A DNA stretch of 64,000 nt from an uncultured Flavobacteriaceae bacterium (lineage in GTDB: Bacteria; Bacteroidota; Bacteroidia; Flavobacteriales; Flavobacteriaceae), in assembly GCA_943787365.1 (NCBI GenBank), contig CALSMD010000006.1, forward strand, positions 509,984-573,983, given 5' to 3'. Under the pieces are notes generated by a model. It was not told the DNA's origin, did not search any database, and was given only the letters and a program-made list of their open reading frames with translations. Position numbers and translations under genes: made by a program. How positions within the stretch are numbered: position 1 is the stretch's first letter; each line of letters opens with the position of its first letter. Shown here one piece after another: positions 8,770 through 18,153 of the stretch.

Positions 8770-10128
8770 GTGAGTTTATTTAAACACGGTCGATATTCAG
8801 GATTTATTAAACCCATTTCGTATGTTACTGATTTGGCGCTTATAAATGCGTTTGGTCTTCTTTATTTTTTCAAAGAAATAAACACCCTCACTTTCATAGC
8901 ATTTATCTCTTTTGGATGGGTTGTAACAACTTTTGTATCAAGGTTTTATGATGTTCATAGGTTTTCTACTGTCATTAGAATTCTAAAGTTATTGTTCAGA
9001 CAAATTCTTCTCTTTAGTTTATTGATATTTGCGTATTCAGGACTTAACCTCAATCTTAACCTCAATCCAAAAGAAATTATTAAGTATATATTAGTGTCGT
9101 TTTTTTGCATTTCGATTTTTAAATACTTAATGTTTTATTTACTAAAAAGGTATCGATCAATTTTTAAAGGGAACATTCGGAAAACCATTATTTTAGGGAA
9201 ATCTCCTCAATCTAAATCATTAGAAAAAGTTTTCTTAGACACGCCCGCATACGGATTTTTAAATAAAAAAATTGTTTGTTTTAAAGACCGATCTCAACTA
9301 AATTTAGAGGCTACTTTTGATTACATCTCAAAAGAAGGAATTGATGAAATTTTTTGTTCTATTTCAGAACTTAATGACGAAGACCTTTCGGCGGTGGTAA
9401 ACTACGCAGATAACAACCTTAAAGTCGTTAAATTTATCCCCGACAGAAGCAAGGTGCTGTCAAAAAAATTACAACATGACTATTACGGAATTATTCCAAT
9501 TCTAACGTTTAGAACCATTCCCTTAGACGACCCTTTCAGCTCAATATTAAAACGCTTGTTTGATATCGTCTTTTCTTTAGGTGTTATTATATTTATTTTG
9601 TCCTGGCTTACCCCACTAATCGCTCTGGTCATTAAAGTCGAATCTAACGGCCCTATCTTTTTCACCCAATTACGAAATGGCTATAACTTTAAATCGTTTA
9701 GATGTTTTAAATTTAGATCCATGGTTAAAAACCCCAATGCCGATTTAGTTCAAGTCTCTCGTGACGACGACCGTGTTACTATGTTCGGGCAACTACTGCG
9801 TAAAACAAGCCTTGATGAGATGCCTCAATTTTTCAATGTACTTTTAGGAGACATGTCAGTAGTAGGGCCACGCCCTCATATGTTGAGTCATACAGAGATG
9901 TATGCCAAAAAAATTGACAAATTTATGGTGCGTCACTTTGTAAAACCCGGAATCACTGGCTTAGCTCAAGTGAGTGGGTACAGAGGTGAGGTTGAGTCTG
10001 ACGAAGATATTATAGGACGTGTCCAGCACGATATTTTTTATATCGAAAACTGGTCCTTTTTCTTAGATTTAAAAATTATTTTTCAAACCTTTTTTAATAC
10101 GATTAGAGGCGAAGAAAAAGCATATTAA
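8770..10128 (+). CDS. Polyprenyl glycosylphosphotransferase initiating polysaccharide synthesis
   Basis: This 452-residue protein uses a GTG start immediately after the preceding stop. The N-terminal half has four to five membrane helices and a CoA-binding-like soluble domain; a further helix at about residues 265-285 precedes the bacterial sugar transferase domain. That domain contains FKFRSM, DDDRVTMFGQLLRKTSLDEMPQ, the DMSVVGPRPHM motif and the KPGITGLAQVSGYRG motif of WbaP/WcaJ enzymes. These transfer a hexose-1-phosphate from a UDP-sugar to undecaprenyl phosphate at the inner membrane, the first step of the repeat unit. It closes the locus. Glucose is the commonest substrate in this type, but the sugar is not proven. 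Confidence 0.9.
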   Translation: MSLFKHGRYSGFIKPISYVTDLALINAFGLLYFFKEINTLTFIAFISFGWVVTTFVSRFYDVHRFSTVIRILKLLFRQILLFSLLIFAYSGLNLNLNLNPKEIIKYILVSFFCISIFKYLMFYLLKRYRSIFKGNIRKTIILGKSPQSKSLEKVFLDTPAYGFLNKKIVCFKDRSQLNLEATFDYISKEGIDEIFCSISELNDEDLSAVVNYADNNLKVVKFIPDRSKVLSKKLQHDYYGIIPILTFRTIPLDDPFSSILKRLFDIVFSLGVIIFILSWLTPLIALVIKVESNGPIFFTQLRNGYNFKSFRCFKFRSMVKNPNADLVQVSRDDDRVTMFGQLLRKTSLDEMPQFFNVLLGDMSVVGPRPHMLSHTEMYAKKIDKFMVRHFVKPGITGLAQVSGYRGEVESDEDIIGRVQHDIFYIENWSFFLDLKIIFQTFFNTIRGEEKAY

Positions 10129-10141
10129 TCAAAATAGTTTC

Positions 10142-11413
10142 ATGAATATTTTAATATTAGGTGCCGGAGGTAGAGAACACACGTTTGCTTGGAAAGTTTC
10201 CCAAAGCCCATTATGTAATGCCTTATTTGTGGCGCCAGGCAATTCTGGAACAGCAGCAATAGCTACCAATCTCGATATTTCTGTTACAGATTTCGAAGGA
10301 CTTAAAAAACAGGTTATTGCGCATGCTATTTCAATGGTTGTTGTTGGTCCAGAAGACCCACTTGTAAAGGGCATTTACGATTTCTTTTTAAACGATGACC
10401 AACTGCAACATGTTGCGGTGATTGGCCCTCAAAAAGCAGCAGCTCAACTTGAAGGCAGTAAAGAATTTGCCAAAGAATTTTTAGTCCGTCACAACATCCC
10501 AACAGCTGCATATGAAAGTTTTACCAAACACAATATCGAGGCAGGGTTTGCATTCCTAGACACTCTAAAACCACCCTATGTACTTAAAGCAGATGGTCTT
10601 GCCGCAGGGAAAGGCGTACTCATCCTGACGGATATAAATGAAGCCAAGCAAGAACTTAAAAATATGCTGTTGGATTCTAAATTTGGAGCTGCAAGTTCAA
10701 AGGTTGTAATTGAAGAGTTTTTAGACGGAATTGAATTGAGTTGTTTTGTTTTAACCGATGGAAAACATTACAAAATACTACCTACAGCCAAAGACTATAA
10801 ACGAATAGAAGAGGGCGATACAGGCCTTAACACCGGAGGTATGGGAGCCATTTCTCCAGTACCTTTTGCAGATGATGTATTGTTAAAAAAGATAGAAGAT
10901 AGGATTGTAAAACCAACAGTTGATGGTCTTGCAAAAGACCAATTGCCTTATAAAGGGTTCATCTTTATTGGACTTATTATGGTTGATTCAGAGCCCATTG
11001 TGATCGAGTACAACGTTCGTATGGGAGATCCTGAAACAGAAGCTGTTTTACCAAGATTAAAAACAGACCTGGTTGAAATATTTCAAGCGATTGACAAACA
11101 ATGTTTGAATGAAATCGATATTGAAATTGACTCTCAAACGGTGGTAACAGTTATGTTAGTTTCGGGGGGCTATCCTGAAGCCTATGAAAAAGGAAAAGAA
11201 ATTACAGGACTGGATAAAGTGGAACACTCGATTGTATTCCATGCAGGGGCAAATAATTCAGACGGAAAAATTGTAACATCTGGAGGGCGCGTCATGTCCA
11301 TCACATCCTTTGGATCGGATTTTAAATCAGCATTAAACACCTCTTATAAATCAATAGAATTGATCAAATTTGAAGGGATGAACTATCGTAAAGATATTGG
11401 ATTCGATCTATAG
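10142..11413 (+). CDS. purD: Phosphoribosylamine-glycine ligase
   Basis: The 423-residue product has the PurD N-terminal ILGAGGREHTFAWKV, VAPGNSGTA and VVGPEDPLVKGI segments, then the ATP-grasp core with LKADGLAAGKGVLIL, EEFLDGIELSCFV and the NTGGMGAISPVP motif, and the metal-binding EYNVRMGDPETE. It catalyses ATP-dependent joining of glycine to phosphoribosylamine in de novo purine synthesis in the cytoplasm. Length is normal for the family. It lies 13 bp after the sugar transferase gene and its 3' end overlaps the opposing DUF6341 gene by 6 bp. Confidence 0.97.
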   Translation: MNILILGAGGREHTFAWKVSQSPLCNALFVAPGNSGTAAIATNLDISVTDFEGLKKQVIAHAISMVVVGPEDPLVKGIYDFFLNDDQLQHVAVIGPQKAAAQLEGSKEFAKEFLVRHNIPTAAYESFTKHNIEAGFAFLDTLKPPYVLKADGLAAGKGVLILTDINEAKQELKNMLLDSKFGAASSKVVIEEFLDGIELSCFVLTDGKHYKILPTAKDYKRIEEGDTGLNTGGMGAISPVPFADDVLLKKIEDRIVKPTVDGLAKDQLPYKGFIFIGLIMVDSEPIVIEYNVRMGDPETEAVLPRLKTDLVEIFQAIDKQCLNEIDIEIDSQTVVTVMLVSGGYPEAYEKGKEITGLDKVEHSIVFHAGANNSDGKIVTSGGRVMSITSFGSDFKSALNTSYKSIELIKFEGMNYRKDIGFDL

Positions 11414-11635
11414 GTAAGAATGAGAAGAGATGCTTTTATCTTCTTCATCATTGTCGCTAAAAGACTTTAATTGTAACATCCAATACACAAAGGCAACCAA
11501 TCCAATACTCATAAATAGCCAAGACATAATGTTTGCGCCAAACCAGTTTTCTACCTCAAGAGCTCTTAAAGCATCAAAAGGAACGAGTAATACAGTTTCG
11601 AAAAGGTCTTGAATGGCATTAAAAAAATCTTTCAT
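11408..11635 (-). CDS. DUF6341-family small membrane protein
   Basis: A 75-residue protein with an amphipathic N-terminus (MKDFFNAIQDLFETVLLVPF) and one membrane helix (about residues 36-54, MSWLFMSIGLVAFVYWML), ending in an acidic tail with EEDKSISSHSYL. I recognise this as the small conserved flavobacterial family often found beside purD and sometimes misnamed uracil phosphoribosyltransferase; it has no phosphoribosyltransferase motif. Function unknown. It converges on purD, overlapping it by 6 bp. The plus-strand ORF in the same place is its shadow. Confidence 0.8.
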   Translation of the reverse strand: MKDFFNAIQDLFETVLLVPFDALRALEVENWFGANIMSWLFMSIGLVAFVYWMLQLKSFSDNDEEDKSISSHSYL

Positions 11636-11756
11636 GGGTCTTTAGTTTAAAGTTTTTAGGTTACGAAATTTAAAATGCCACTGTTGATTCACAAAATTCA
11701 CAAGACATTTTTATAATAACCTTATATTTACACGGCAAATATAGTTAACACTTTAT

Positions 11757-12704
11757 ATGATTACAAGCTTTTTTAAAACATCTAAACCAATTCACTACAT
11801 AATTTTCTTAATTGTACTGATTTGTTTGTTTGTTTATCAACGAATTATTATTGTTAATTATCAAGGAAACCTCTCAAATACGCTAAATGAAATAGGGGAT
11901 CTATTAATCCTATTGGCATCTTTTTTTACATTAATTTTTATAGTAACCAAAAATAATTTAACCTATAACAATGGTTATGCGGCACTTTACTTTTGTTTGT
12001 TTATTGGGCTCATACCATCTTGTTTAGAAGAAAATTCCATACTACTCTCAAACTTATTCATACTGCTTTCCTTTCGAAGAATTATGAGTTTAAAAACCAA
12101 TTCAAACATCAAAAAAAAGCTATTGGATGCCTCTATGTGGATCTGTCTTGCGGCTATTTTTGAGCCGTGGGCTATTTTATTTTTTTTGGTGTTGTTTTTT
12201 GGGATGGTATTTTATTCCGTTACTCAAATTAAAAATACGATGATTCCTTTTTGTGGAATTTTAGCTGTTGCGATCCTTTTGACATCATATCGATTACTCA
12301 CAGAAAATGCATTTCCAAGTGTTACCGAATTTTTACCCACCCTTCGTTTTGATAACACTTCATTCAATAACACAATTACAAAAACAGAATCATTACAATT
12401 TCTAGCAGTTGTTTTATTTGGAATTGTGAGCTTTTTTGGAAAAGTGGTTCTAAAAAATAGACTTAAAATCCCTAGCGTATTCGTTATTCTATTAGCAATT
12501 CTTATTGGAATTACTATGGTGTTTATAAACTCCAACCACGGCGCCTCTAGGTATTATTTATTTGCGTTTGCGCCTACCTCCATAATACTAGCAAATTTTT
12601 CCGAAACAACCATGTATCGCTGGTTGTCAGATCTTGTTATAGGATTGCTACTTTTTGCGGTCCTAATTCAATGGAGCCTGAATATTTCCTTTCTCATAAA
12701 CTAA
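11757..12704 (+). CDS. DUF6427-family integral membrane protein
   Basis: A 315-residue protein with about eight or nine hydrophobic helices and short loops, beginning MITSFFKTSKPIHYIIFL, which is characteristic of the flavobacterial DUF6427 family. No catalytic motif is visible. In this window it sits between the DUF6341 gene (divergent) and the DUF4254 and GT9 genes (same strand), an arrangement I know from other flavobacteria and which hints at a cell-envelope role. A TATATTTAC sequence about 25 bp upstream resembles a weak -7 box. Function unknown. Confidence 0.75.
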   Translation: MITSFFKTSKPIHYIIFLIVLICLFVYQRIIIVNYQGNLSNTLNEIGDLLILLASFFTLIFIVTKNNLTYNNGYAALYFCLFIGLIPSCLEENSILLSNLFILLSFRRIMSLKTNSNIKKKLLDASMWICLAAIFEPWAILFFLVLFFGMVFYSVTQIKNTMIPFCGILAVAILLTSYRLLTENAFPSVTEFLPTLRFDNTSFNNTITKTESLQFLAVVLFGIVSFFGKVVLKNRLKIPSVFVILLAILIGITMVFINSNHGASRYYLFAFAPTSIILANFSETTMYRWLSDLVIGLLLFAVLIQWSLNISFLIN

Positions 12705-12720
12705 ACTAAAGAATTACACT

Positions 12721-12728
12721 TATATTTG
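12721..12728 (+). promoter_or_regulatory. Probable -7 promoter box (TATATTTG) before the DUF4254 gene
   Basis: TATATTTG fits the TAnnTTTG consensus and lies 18 bp before the ATG at 12747. No clear TTG element is seen at the expected -33 distance. The track's TTG start at 12726 falls inside this box, which supports the later ATG. Confidence 0.4.
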
Positions 12729-12746
12729 CCACATAAATCAAATAGT

Positions 12747-13355
12747 ATGTTTTCAAACAAAGCCAATTCCATTTTTCAAGACGTTATAGCAACCTATAAA
12801 GTTTTAAATTCAGTAGATCAACCGTTCCACAACAAATACGATAAAAGTGAAGACCTCATCGGTCATTTACTCTATAGAAAATGTTGGATTGATACCGTTC
12901 AATGGGCGTATGAAGATATTATTAGAGACCCTAATATAGACCCAGTCGCAGCCTTAAAGTTAAAACGAAAGATTGACGCTTCTAACCAAGATCGTACAGA
13001 TACAGTTGAATTTATTGACAGTTATTTTTTAGACCTTCACAAAAACGTTCAGGCAAAACCGACAGCCAAAATCAACTCAGAAAGCCCAGCATGGGTAATT
13101 GACCGTTTATCCATTTTAGCTCTAAAAATTTACCACATGCAACTCGAAACAGTTCGACAAGATGCTTCCGATACCCATAAACAAAGCTGCCAAACAAAAC
13201 TAAATACACTTTTAGAACAACGTACAGATTTGTCCACAGCAATAGATGACTTGTTAGAAGACATTGCAAACGGCGACAAATACATGAAAGTCTATAAGCA
13301 AATGAAAATGTATAATGACGATGAATTAAACCCCGTTTTAAGAGGGATTAAATAA
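12747..13355 (+). CDS. DUF4254 domain-containing protein
   Basis: The start is moved to the ATG at 12747 (MFSNKANSIFQDVI), giving 202 residues, because the TTG at 12726 lies in a promoter-like box and adds an unconserved peptide. The protein is predicted to be soluble and mainly helical, with the conserved DLIGHLLYRKCWIDTVQWAYED stretch split by charged residues, KRKIDASNQDRTD in the middle and a C-terminal helical tail ending NDDELNPVLRG. DUF4254 proteins are widespread in Bacteroidota and have no established activity. It precedes a GT9 glycosyltransferase by 13 bp, so the two are probably co-transcribed. Confidence 0.8.
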   Translation: MFSNKANSIFQDVIATYKVLNSVDQPFHNKYDKSEDLIGHLLYRKCWIDTVQWAYEDIIRDPNIDPVAALKLKRKIDASNQDRTDTVEFIDSYFLDLHKNVQAKPTAKINSESPAWVIDRLSILALKIYHMQLETVRQDASDTHKQSCQTKLNTLLEQRTDLSTAIDDLLEDIANGDKYMKVYKQMKMYNDDELNPVLRGIK

Positions 13356-13368
13356 TTTATTTTTATTC

Positions 13369-14385
13369 GTGTCGGATCTCAAACACATACTAGTCATAAG
13401 ACTCTCGTCCATGGGAGATGTTGCAATGACCGTTCCTGTATTATCCGCTTTCTCAAACGCTCACCCGAAGGTTACACTCACAGTACTGACCAAAAAAAAG
13501 TTTGCACCGTTATTTAGAGACTTGAAAATGGTGACGGTTATTTCGGCAGACTTCAACACAACTCACAAAGGAGTCCTGGGTTTATATAGACTCTCAAAAT
13601 TATTGCGAAACACTCAAGTAGAAGCGGTTGCAGACCTCCACAATGTATTACGAACAAAGATTTTAAAATTCTTTTTATCAGGAATTAAATTTCATCAAAT
13701 TGATAAAGGCCGCTTCGAAAAAAAAGCATTAATTACGGGAAAAACAAAAACACCCCTGCGTACAACAACACAACGCTATGCGGATGTTTTTAGAAGTCTT
13801 GGATTTGAGTTTGAAATAGATTCCCCCTCTTTTCCTGCTCCTAAACAATTAGATACTGCAATCACAAAAGAACTTGGAGCATTTTCTAACTCCGTTATTG
13901 GGGTTGCACCTTTTGCAGCGTATGCGTCCAAAACGTATTCCATTTCAAAAATGGATCAAGTAATTTCTAAACTCCAAAAAGAGTCAAAAGTAGTATTGTT
14001 TGGAGGAGGAGCAAATGAAACGAAACAACTAGAAGCGATTGCGTCTAAATATTCAAATGTATTTTGTGTCGCTGGTAAATTTAGTTTGGAACAAGAATTA
14101 GATATTATTTCTAATTTAAAAGTGATGCTCTCTATGGACTCTAGCAATGGACACATGGCGGCGATGTTCGGAGTCAATGTAGTCACGCTTTGGGGCGTTA
14201 CACATCCCTCTGCGGGCTTTGCTCCGTTTCATCAAAAAGAGACGAATAATATACTATCAGATCAAGATAAATATCCCAAAATACCAACCTCAATTTATGG
14301 AAACAGGTACCCCGAAGGGTATGAGTTTGCAATGCAAACCATTACAGTTGAAACCGTTGTAAAAACGGTTCAAGAGACACTTTAA
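13369..14385 (+). CDS. Family 9 glycosyltransferase (heptosyltransferase-like)
   Basis: Start is GTG. The 338-residue product has the GT9 N-terminal ILVIRLSSMGDVAMTVPVL motif, an ADLHNVLRT segment, and the C-terminal donor site SMDSSNGHMAAMFG followed by VVTLWGVTHP. GT9 enzymes such as WaaC and WaaF add heptose or related sugars to the lipopolysaccharide core at the cytoplasmic face. Flavobacteria usually lack heptose in the core, so the real donor is uncertain. It is downstream of DUF4254 and its 3' end overlaps the opposing reductase gene by 4 bp. Confidence 0.87.
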   Translation: MSDLKHILVIRLSSMGDVAMTVPVLSAFSNAHPKVTLTVLTKKKFAPLFRDLKMVTVISADFNTTHKGVLGLYRLSKLLRNTQVEAVADLHNVLRTKILKFFLSGIKFHQIDKGRFEKKALITGKTKTPLRTTTQRYADVFRSLGFEFEIDSPSFPAPKQLDTAITKELGAFSNSVIGVAPFAAYASKTYSISKMDQVISKLQKESKVVLFGGGANETKQLEAIASKYSNVFCVAGKFSLEQELDIISNLKVMLSMDSSNGHMAAMFGVNVVTLWGVTHPSAGFAPFHQKETNNILSDQDKYPKIPTSIYGNRYPEGYEFAMQTITVETVVKTVQETL

Positions 14386-15434
14386 ATATCGTCAAAATCA
14401 ACTTTGATAGTTGTTGAGGTTGGCTCTGCTTGACAGCTTAAAACCAAACCTTCAGCAACTTCATTATCTGTTAAAATATTATTTTGTCGCATAGTTGTAG
14501 TCCCCTCAGTCACCCGGCAAATACAACTGCTACAAACACCCCCTTGACACGAATACGGAACATCGAGATCATTTGCAAGAGCGGCTTCTAAAATGGTTTG
14601 TTGTTGTGACATTACTAAAGTCGTTTCTTCTTCATCCACTAAAATCGTAATGTTCGAATCTCCTTCGTTAGTACTTACGCTGGGTGATTCCACCGTAGAA
14701 GCCGTAAACAATTCAAATAGAATTTTAGACGGTTCAACCTCTTTTTCTGTTAGAATAGTATTTACGGTATGGATCATGCCTTCAGGGCCACACAAATAAA
14801 ACTTTTGAGAGTCATGGATAGCAAAATTATTTTTAAGAATGTACTGAACGTTCCCGCTATCAATACGTCCAAACAACGCCTGATTTTCATCGGCCTCACT
14901 AAATAAAAACTGCACCTTAAAACGATCGTTATAAAGTGTTTGTAGCTTTAAAATCGCATCATAAAAAATGGTTTCTTTGGGACTTTTATTTCCATAAATC
15001 AACACAAAGTTTGTGTCGGTTTTCGTTTCAAGTACCGTTTGTACAATACTCATTATAGGGGTAATTCCACTTCCTGCAGCAAAGGCTACAATTGTAGTTT
15101 CAGAGTCCGTTTTTGGATTATAAACAAAACGGCCATTAGGCGCTCCAACTTCAAGCGTGTCCCCAACTTTTAATTGTGTATTGGCATAGGTTGAAAACAC
15201 ACCGTTTTCAATTTCTTTAACAGTTACCGTTAGCAATTCACTGTGAGGGCTTGAGCTTAGAGAATAATCCCTACGAACTTCTTTAGTATCAATCCTTGTT
15301 TTTAAAGTAATGTATTGACCAGCCGAAAATGCAAAGTCAGTTTTTAAGGCTGTTGGAACCTCAAAAGTGATGCTCACCGCTTTGTCGGTTTGTCTTAAAA
15401 TGGATTTTATTTTTAAAGAATGAAATTGAGCCAT
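14382..15434 (-). CDS. Ferredoxin/flavodoxin-type NAD(P)H oxidoreductase with C-terminal 2Fe-2S domain (PaaE-like)
   Basis: A 350-residue three-domain protein. The FAD-binding domain carries RRDYSLSSSP (RxYS motif) near residue 75. The NAD(P)-binding domain has AAGSGITPIMSIV near 125 and FYLCGPEGMI near 215. The C-terminal plant-type ferredoxin domain has cysteines in the C-x4-C-x2-C pattern (SCQGGVCSSCIC) and a fourth in VLSCQAEP. This architecture matches the PaaE reductase of phenylacetyl-CoA epoxidase and related oxygenase reductases. No paaABCD genes are nearby, so a general electron-transfer role for an unlinked oxygenase or desaturase is as likely. Confidence 0.88.
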   Translation of the reverse strand: MAQFHSLKIKSILRQTDKAVSITFEVPTALKTDFAFSAGQYITLKTRIDTKEVRRDYSLSSSPHSELLTVTVKEIENGVFSTYANTQLKVGDTLEVGAPNGRFVYNPKTDSETTIVAFAAGSGITPIMSIVQTVLETKTDTNFVLIYGNKSPKETIFYDAILKLQTLYNDRFKVQFLFSEADENQALFGRIDSGNVQYILKNNFAIHDSQKFYLCGPEGMIHTVNTILTEKEVEPSKILFELFTASTVESPSVSTNEGDSNITILVDEEETTLVMSQQQTILEAALANDLDVPYSCQGGVCSSCICRVTEGTTTMRQNNILTDNEVAEGLVLSCQAEPTSTTIKVDFDDI

Positions 15435-15630
15435 GAAATTTTTTTAACAAAAATAAGAAAGATTTAAGGGAATCATCTGTTAAGACTTCCCCAAAATTAA
15501 AAAGGATGCTTCGATTATTTAACTCAAAACACTCTATTTTACTAGTTTTCTACAAAAAGATGATTATTTTTACATCCTTGCATACGATAATGTGCCATCT
15601 TTTAGTTATGAATAAACAAACCCGTTTCTG

Positions 15631-18141
15631 TTGAAGAATAGTTTTAGTTATATAGTTATTGGGGTTCTAATACTCTCAATTGTTTCAAGTTGTTCTAGGA
15701 AAAAAGATCGCTTCCTAAACCGCTCTTGGCACTCTGTAAACACAAAGTATAATGTTCTCTTCAATGGGAATGTTGCTTTGGAATCAGGGAAAAACGCTGT
15801 TATTACTGCTTATAAAGATAACTATTGGGAAATTCTTCCTGTTGAACGTTTACAAACGACCGATGCCATTGTTTTAGGAAATAAAGCAAAAAACCCAAGC
15901 ATTGGACTTGCCGAAGTAAAAGCCGTAAAAGCCATCCAAAAACATGGGATGAATATTAAGGGAAAAGAAAAAAACCCTCAAATTGACGAAGCTTATATGT
16001 TATTGGGGAAAGCCCGTTATTTTGATAACCGTTTTATACCTGCATTAGAAGCGTTCAATTATATTTTGTTCAAATATCCTGCAAGTAGCAATATTAATTT
16101 AGCCAAAATTTGGCGCGCTAAAACGAACCTTCGCCTTCAAAACGAAGAGGGTGCAATTCAAAACTTAAAGAAACTTATAGAGTTAGAGGAACTGTCTAAA
16201 TACGATATAGTAGAAGCATCCTCAGCCTTAGCACAAGCCTATATTACAACCAAATCCTTAGACAGTGCAATTACACAGTTGCAAGTGGCTGCGCAGCTTA
16301 CCAAAAACAACGAACAACGGGGACGATTGCATTTCATAGAAGGTCAGCTCTATTCTACTTTAGGCAAAAAAGACAGTGCAAACCTTGCGTTTGATAAGGT
16401 GATTGCCCTTAATCGGAGAAGCCCAAGAATTTATATGATTAACGCCCATTTAGAGAAAATTAAAAATTTTGATCCCAAAAATGGAGATAAAATCGCACTT
16501 CAAGATCTTTTAGAAGATTTAGAAACCAACAGAGAAAACAGACCTTTTTTAGATAGAATTTACCATCAAATTGCGCAATATAAACTTCAGAATCAATCCG
16601 ATTCAATAGCCATTTCTTATTTCAATAAATCCTTACGAACCAACTCCGAAGACGATTATTTGACAGCGAAAAACTACCAAATTTTAGGAGATTTAAATTT
16701 TGATTATTCGGAGTACAGTTTGGCAGGATCTTATTATGACAGCACCTTATTAAAACTCGTAGAAAACAGTAAACCGTACCGTGCCATCAAACGCAAACGA
16801 GACAATTTAGAGGATGTCATTTATTACGAATCTATCGCACAAGAAAATGATAGTATTTTAAGTGTAGTAGCGATGTCTGACACAGAAAAAGAAACGTATT
16901 TTCAATCCTATATTGAAACCTTGAAATCAGAAGCATTAAAAAAAGCAGCTCAATCTTCTGAAAATGCATTTGCGGCCTCTCAAAACTCAGTCACTAAAAA
17001 AGGGAAATCGTTTTATTTTTATAATCAAACAACAGTAGCATTTGGAAAGAATGAATTTATTAGAATTTGGGGCGATCGTGCTTTAGAAACCAACTGGCGC
17101 TGGTCTAGTAAATCCAAAAAATCAGATTTAAAACAAGCCGAAGAAATTGCAAAGGCAGCTGAAGAAGAACAACAGAAACGTTTCTCAGTGGATTATTATC
17201 TAGCACAACTTCCTACCCAAGAAAAAGTACTAGACAGCATCTCTAAAGAACGGAATTTTGCCTATTACCAATTAGGTCTTATATATAAAGACAAATTTAA
17301 AGAGTATAAACTTGCCAAAGATAAGCTTGAGCAATTGTTGAAACAAAACCCCGAAGAGCGTCTTGTTTTGCCAGCAAAATATAACCTATATAAATTATAT
17401 GCGTTGTTAGATCTTAAGCGTTTGCAGGCACTTATTAAAAATGACATTATTGAAAACCATCCGGATTCTCGATATGCAGAAATTTTGTTAAACCCAGAGT
17501 CCGCACTGTCAAATAACGAGAATAGCCCCGAAACACGTTATAATAATTTATATGCGCAGTTTGAGTTGGGCGAATACCAACAGGTAATTGAGGGCTGTGA
17601 TATACAGATTATTCGACTGGATGGTGATCAAATTGTACCCAAGTTAGAGTTTTTAAAAGTAACTGCTAAAGCGCGATTATTTGGCTTTGAAACCTATAAA
17701 GAAGGCTTGAATTTTGTGGCATTAAATTATCCAAGTAGTATTGAAGGCAAAAAAGCGGCACATATGTACGAAACCGTTATTCCTCAACTTGAAAGCGCGG
17801 AGTTTGTTCAGGACTCAACTCAAACGAATTTCAAAACTATTTTTAAATTTGAGGCGTCTGAAGCAGATGAGATTAAGGAGTTTAAAGAAACTCTAAGCAC
17901 TGCTATTGAGGATGTTGACTATTTTAAATTGAGTGTTTCTAAGGATCGTTACGATACAAACACTATATTTGTAGTCGTTCATGGTTTAAAAAGTGTTCAA
18001 GGCGCATTTGGATTTGTAGAGATTTTAAAAGACAAAAATGACCTTGAAATATCCAAACCATTTTTTGGAATTTCTTCCAAAAACTATCAAACGGTTCAAA
18101 TTCATAAGAATTTAGAGTCCTACTTAGAAACAATTAATTAA
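15631..18141 (+). CDS. sprE: Gliding motility/type IX secretion TPR lipoprotein (SprE/PorW-like)
   Basis: Start is TTG; an upstream ATG at 15608 runs into a stop. The 836-residue product has a lipoprotein signal with lipobox near SIVSSC, the N-terminal RFLNRSWHSVNTKYNVLFNG segment characteristic of SprE/PorW, and then many TPR helices (for example YMLLGKARYFDNRFIPALEAF). SprE is an outer-membrane-associated component needed for gliding and for the type IX secretion system of Bacteroidota. The size matches the family. It is followed after 12 bp by the bactofilin and may be co-transcribed with it. TPR proteins diverge quickly, but the N-terminus makes the call fairly firm. Confidence 0.85.
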   Translation: MKNSFSYIVIGVLILSIVSSCSRKKDRFLNRSWHSVNTKYNVLFNGNVALESGKNAVITAYKDNYWEILPVERLQTTDAIVLGNKAKNPSIGLAEVKAVKAIQKHGMNIKGKEKNPQIDEAYMLLGKARYFDNRFIPALEAFNYILFKYPASSNINLAKIWRAKTNLRLQNEEGAIQNLKKLIELEELSKYDIVEASSALAQAYITTKSLDSAITQLQVAAQLTKNNEQRGRLHFIEGQLYSTLGKKDSANLAFDKVIALNRRSPRIYMINAHLEKIKNFDPKNGDKIALQDLLEDLETNRENRPFLDRIYHQIAQYKLQNQSDSIAISYFNKSLRTNSEDDYLTAKNYQILGDLNFDYSEYSLAGSYYDSTLLKLVENSKPYRAIKRKRDNLEDVIYYESIAQENDSILSVVAMSDTEKETYFQSYIETLKSEALKKAAQSSENAFAASQNSVTKKGKSFYFYNQTTVAFGKNEFIRIWGDRALETNWRWSSKSKKSDLKQAEEIAKAAEEEQQKRFSVDYYLAQLPTQEKVLDSISKERNFAYYQLGLIYKDKFKEYKLAKDKLEQLLKQNPEERLVLPAKYNLYKLYALLDLKRLQALIKNDIIENHPDSRYAEILLNPESALSNNENSPETRYNNLYAQFELGEYQQVIEGCDIQIIRLDGDQIVPKLEFLKVTAKARLFGFETYKEGLNFVALNYPSSIEGKKAAHMYETVIPQLESAEFVQDSTQTNFKTIFKFEASEADEIKEFKETLSTAIEDVDYFKLSVSKDRYDTNTIFVVVHGLKSVQGAFGFVEILKDKNDLEISKPFFGISSKNYQTVQIHKNLESYLETIN

Positions 18142-18153
18142 AAAACGAAATCT

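Noticed and set aside
1-10128. Polysaccharide block as a phage or defence island
   Set aside because: All genes match export, polymerisation or sugar-transfer families; no integrase, nuclease or phage protein is present.
12224-12535. Minus-strand ORF of 103 residues
   Set aside because: Shadow of the DUF6427 membrane protein gene, with low-complexity composition.
14382-15434. Reading the PaaE-like reductase as evidence of phenylacetate degradation
   Set aside because: No other paa gene is present in the window; the reductase family is broader than that pathway.
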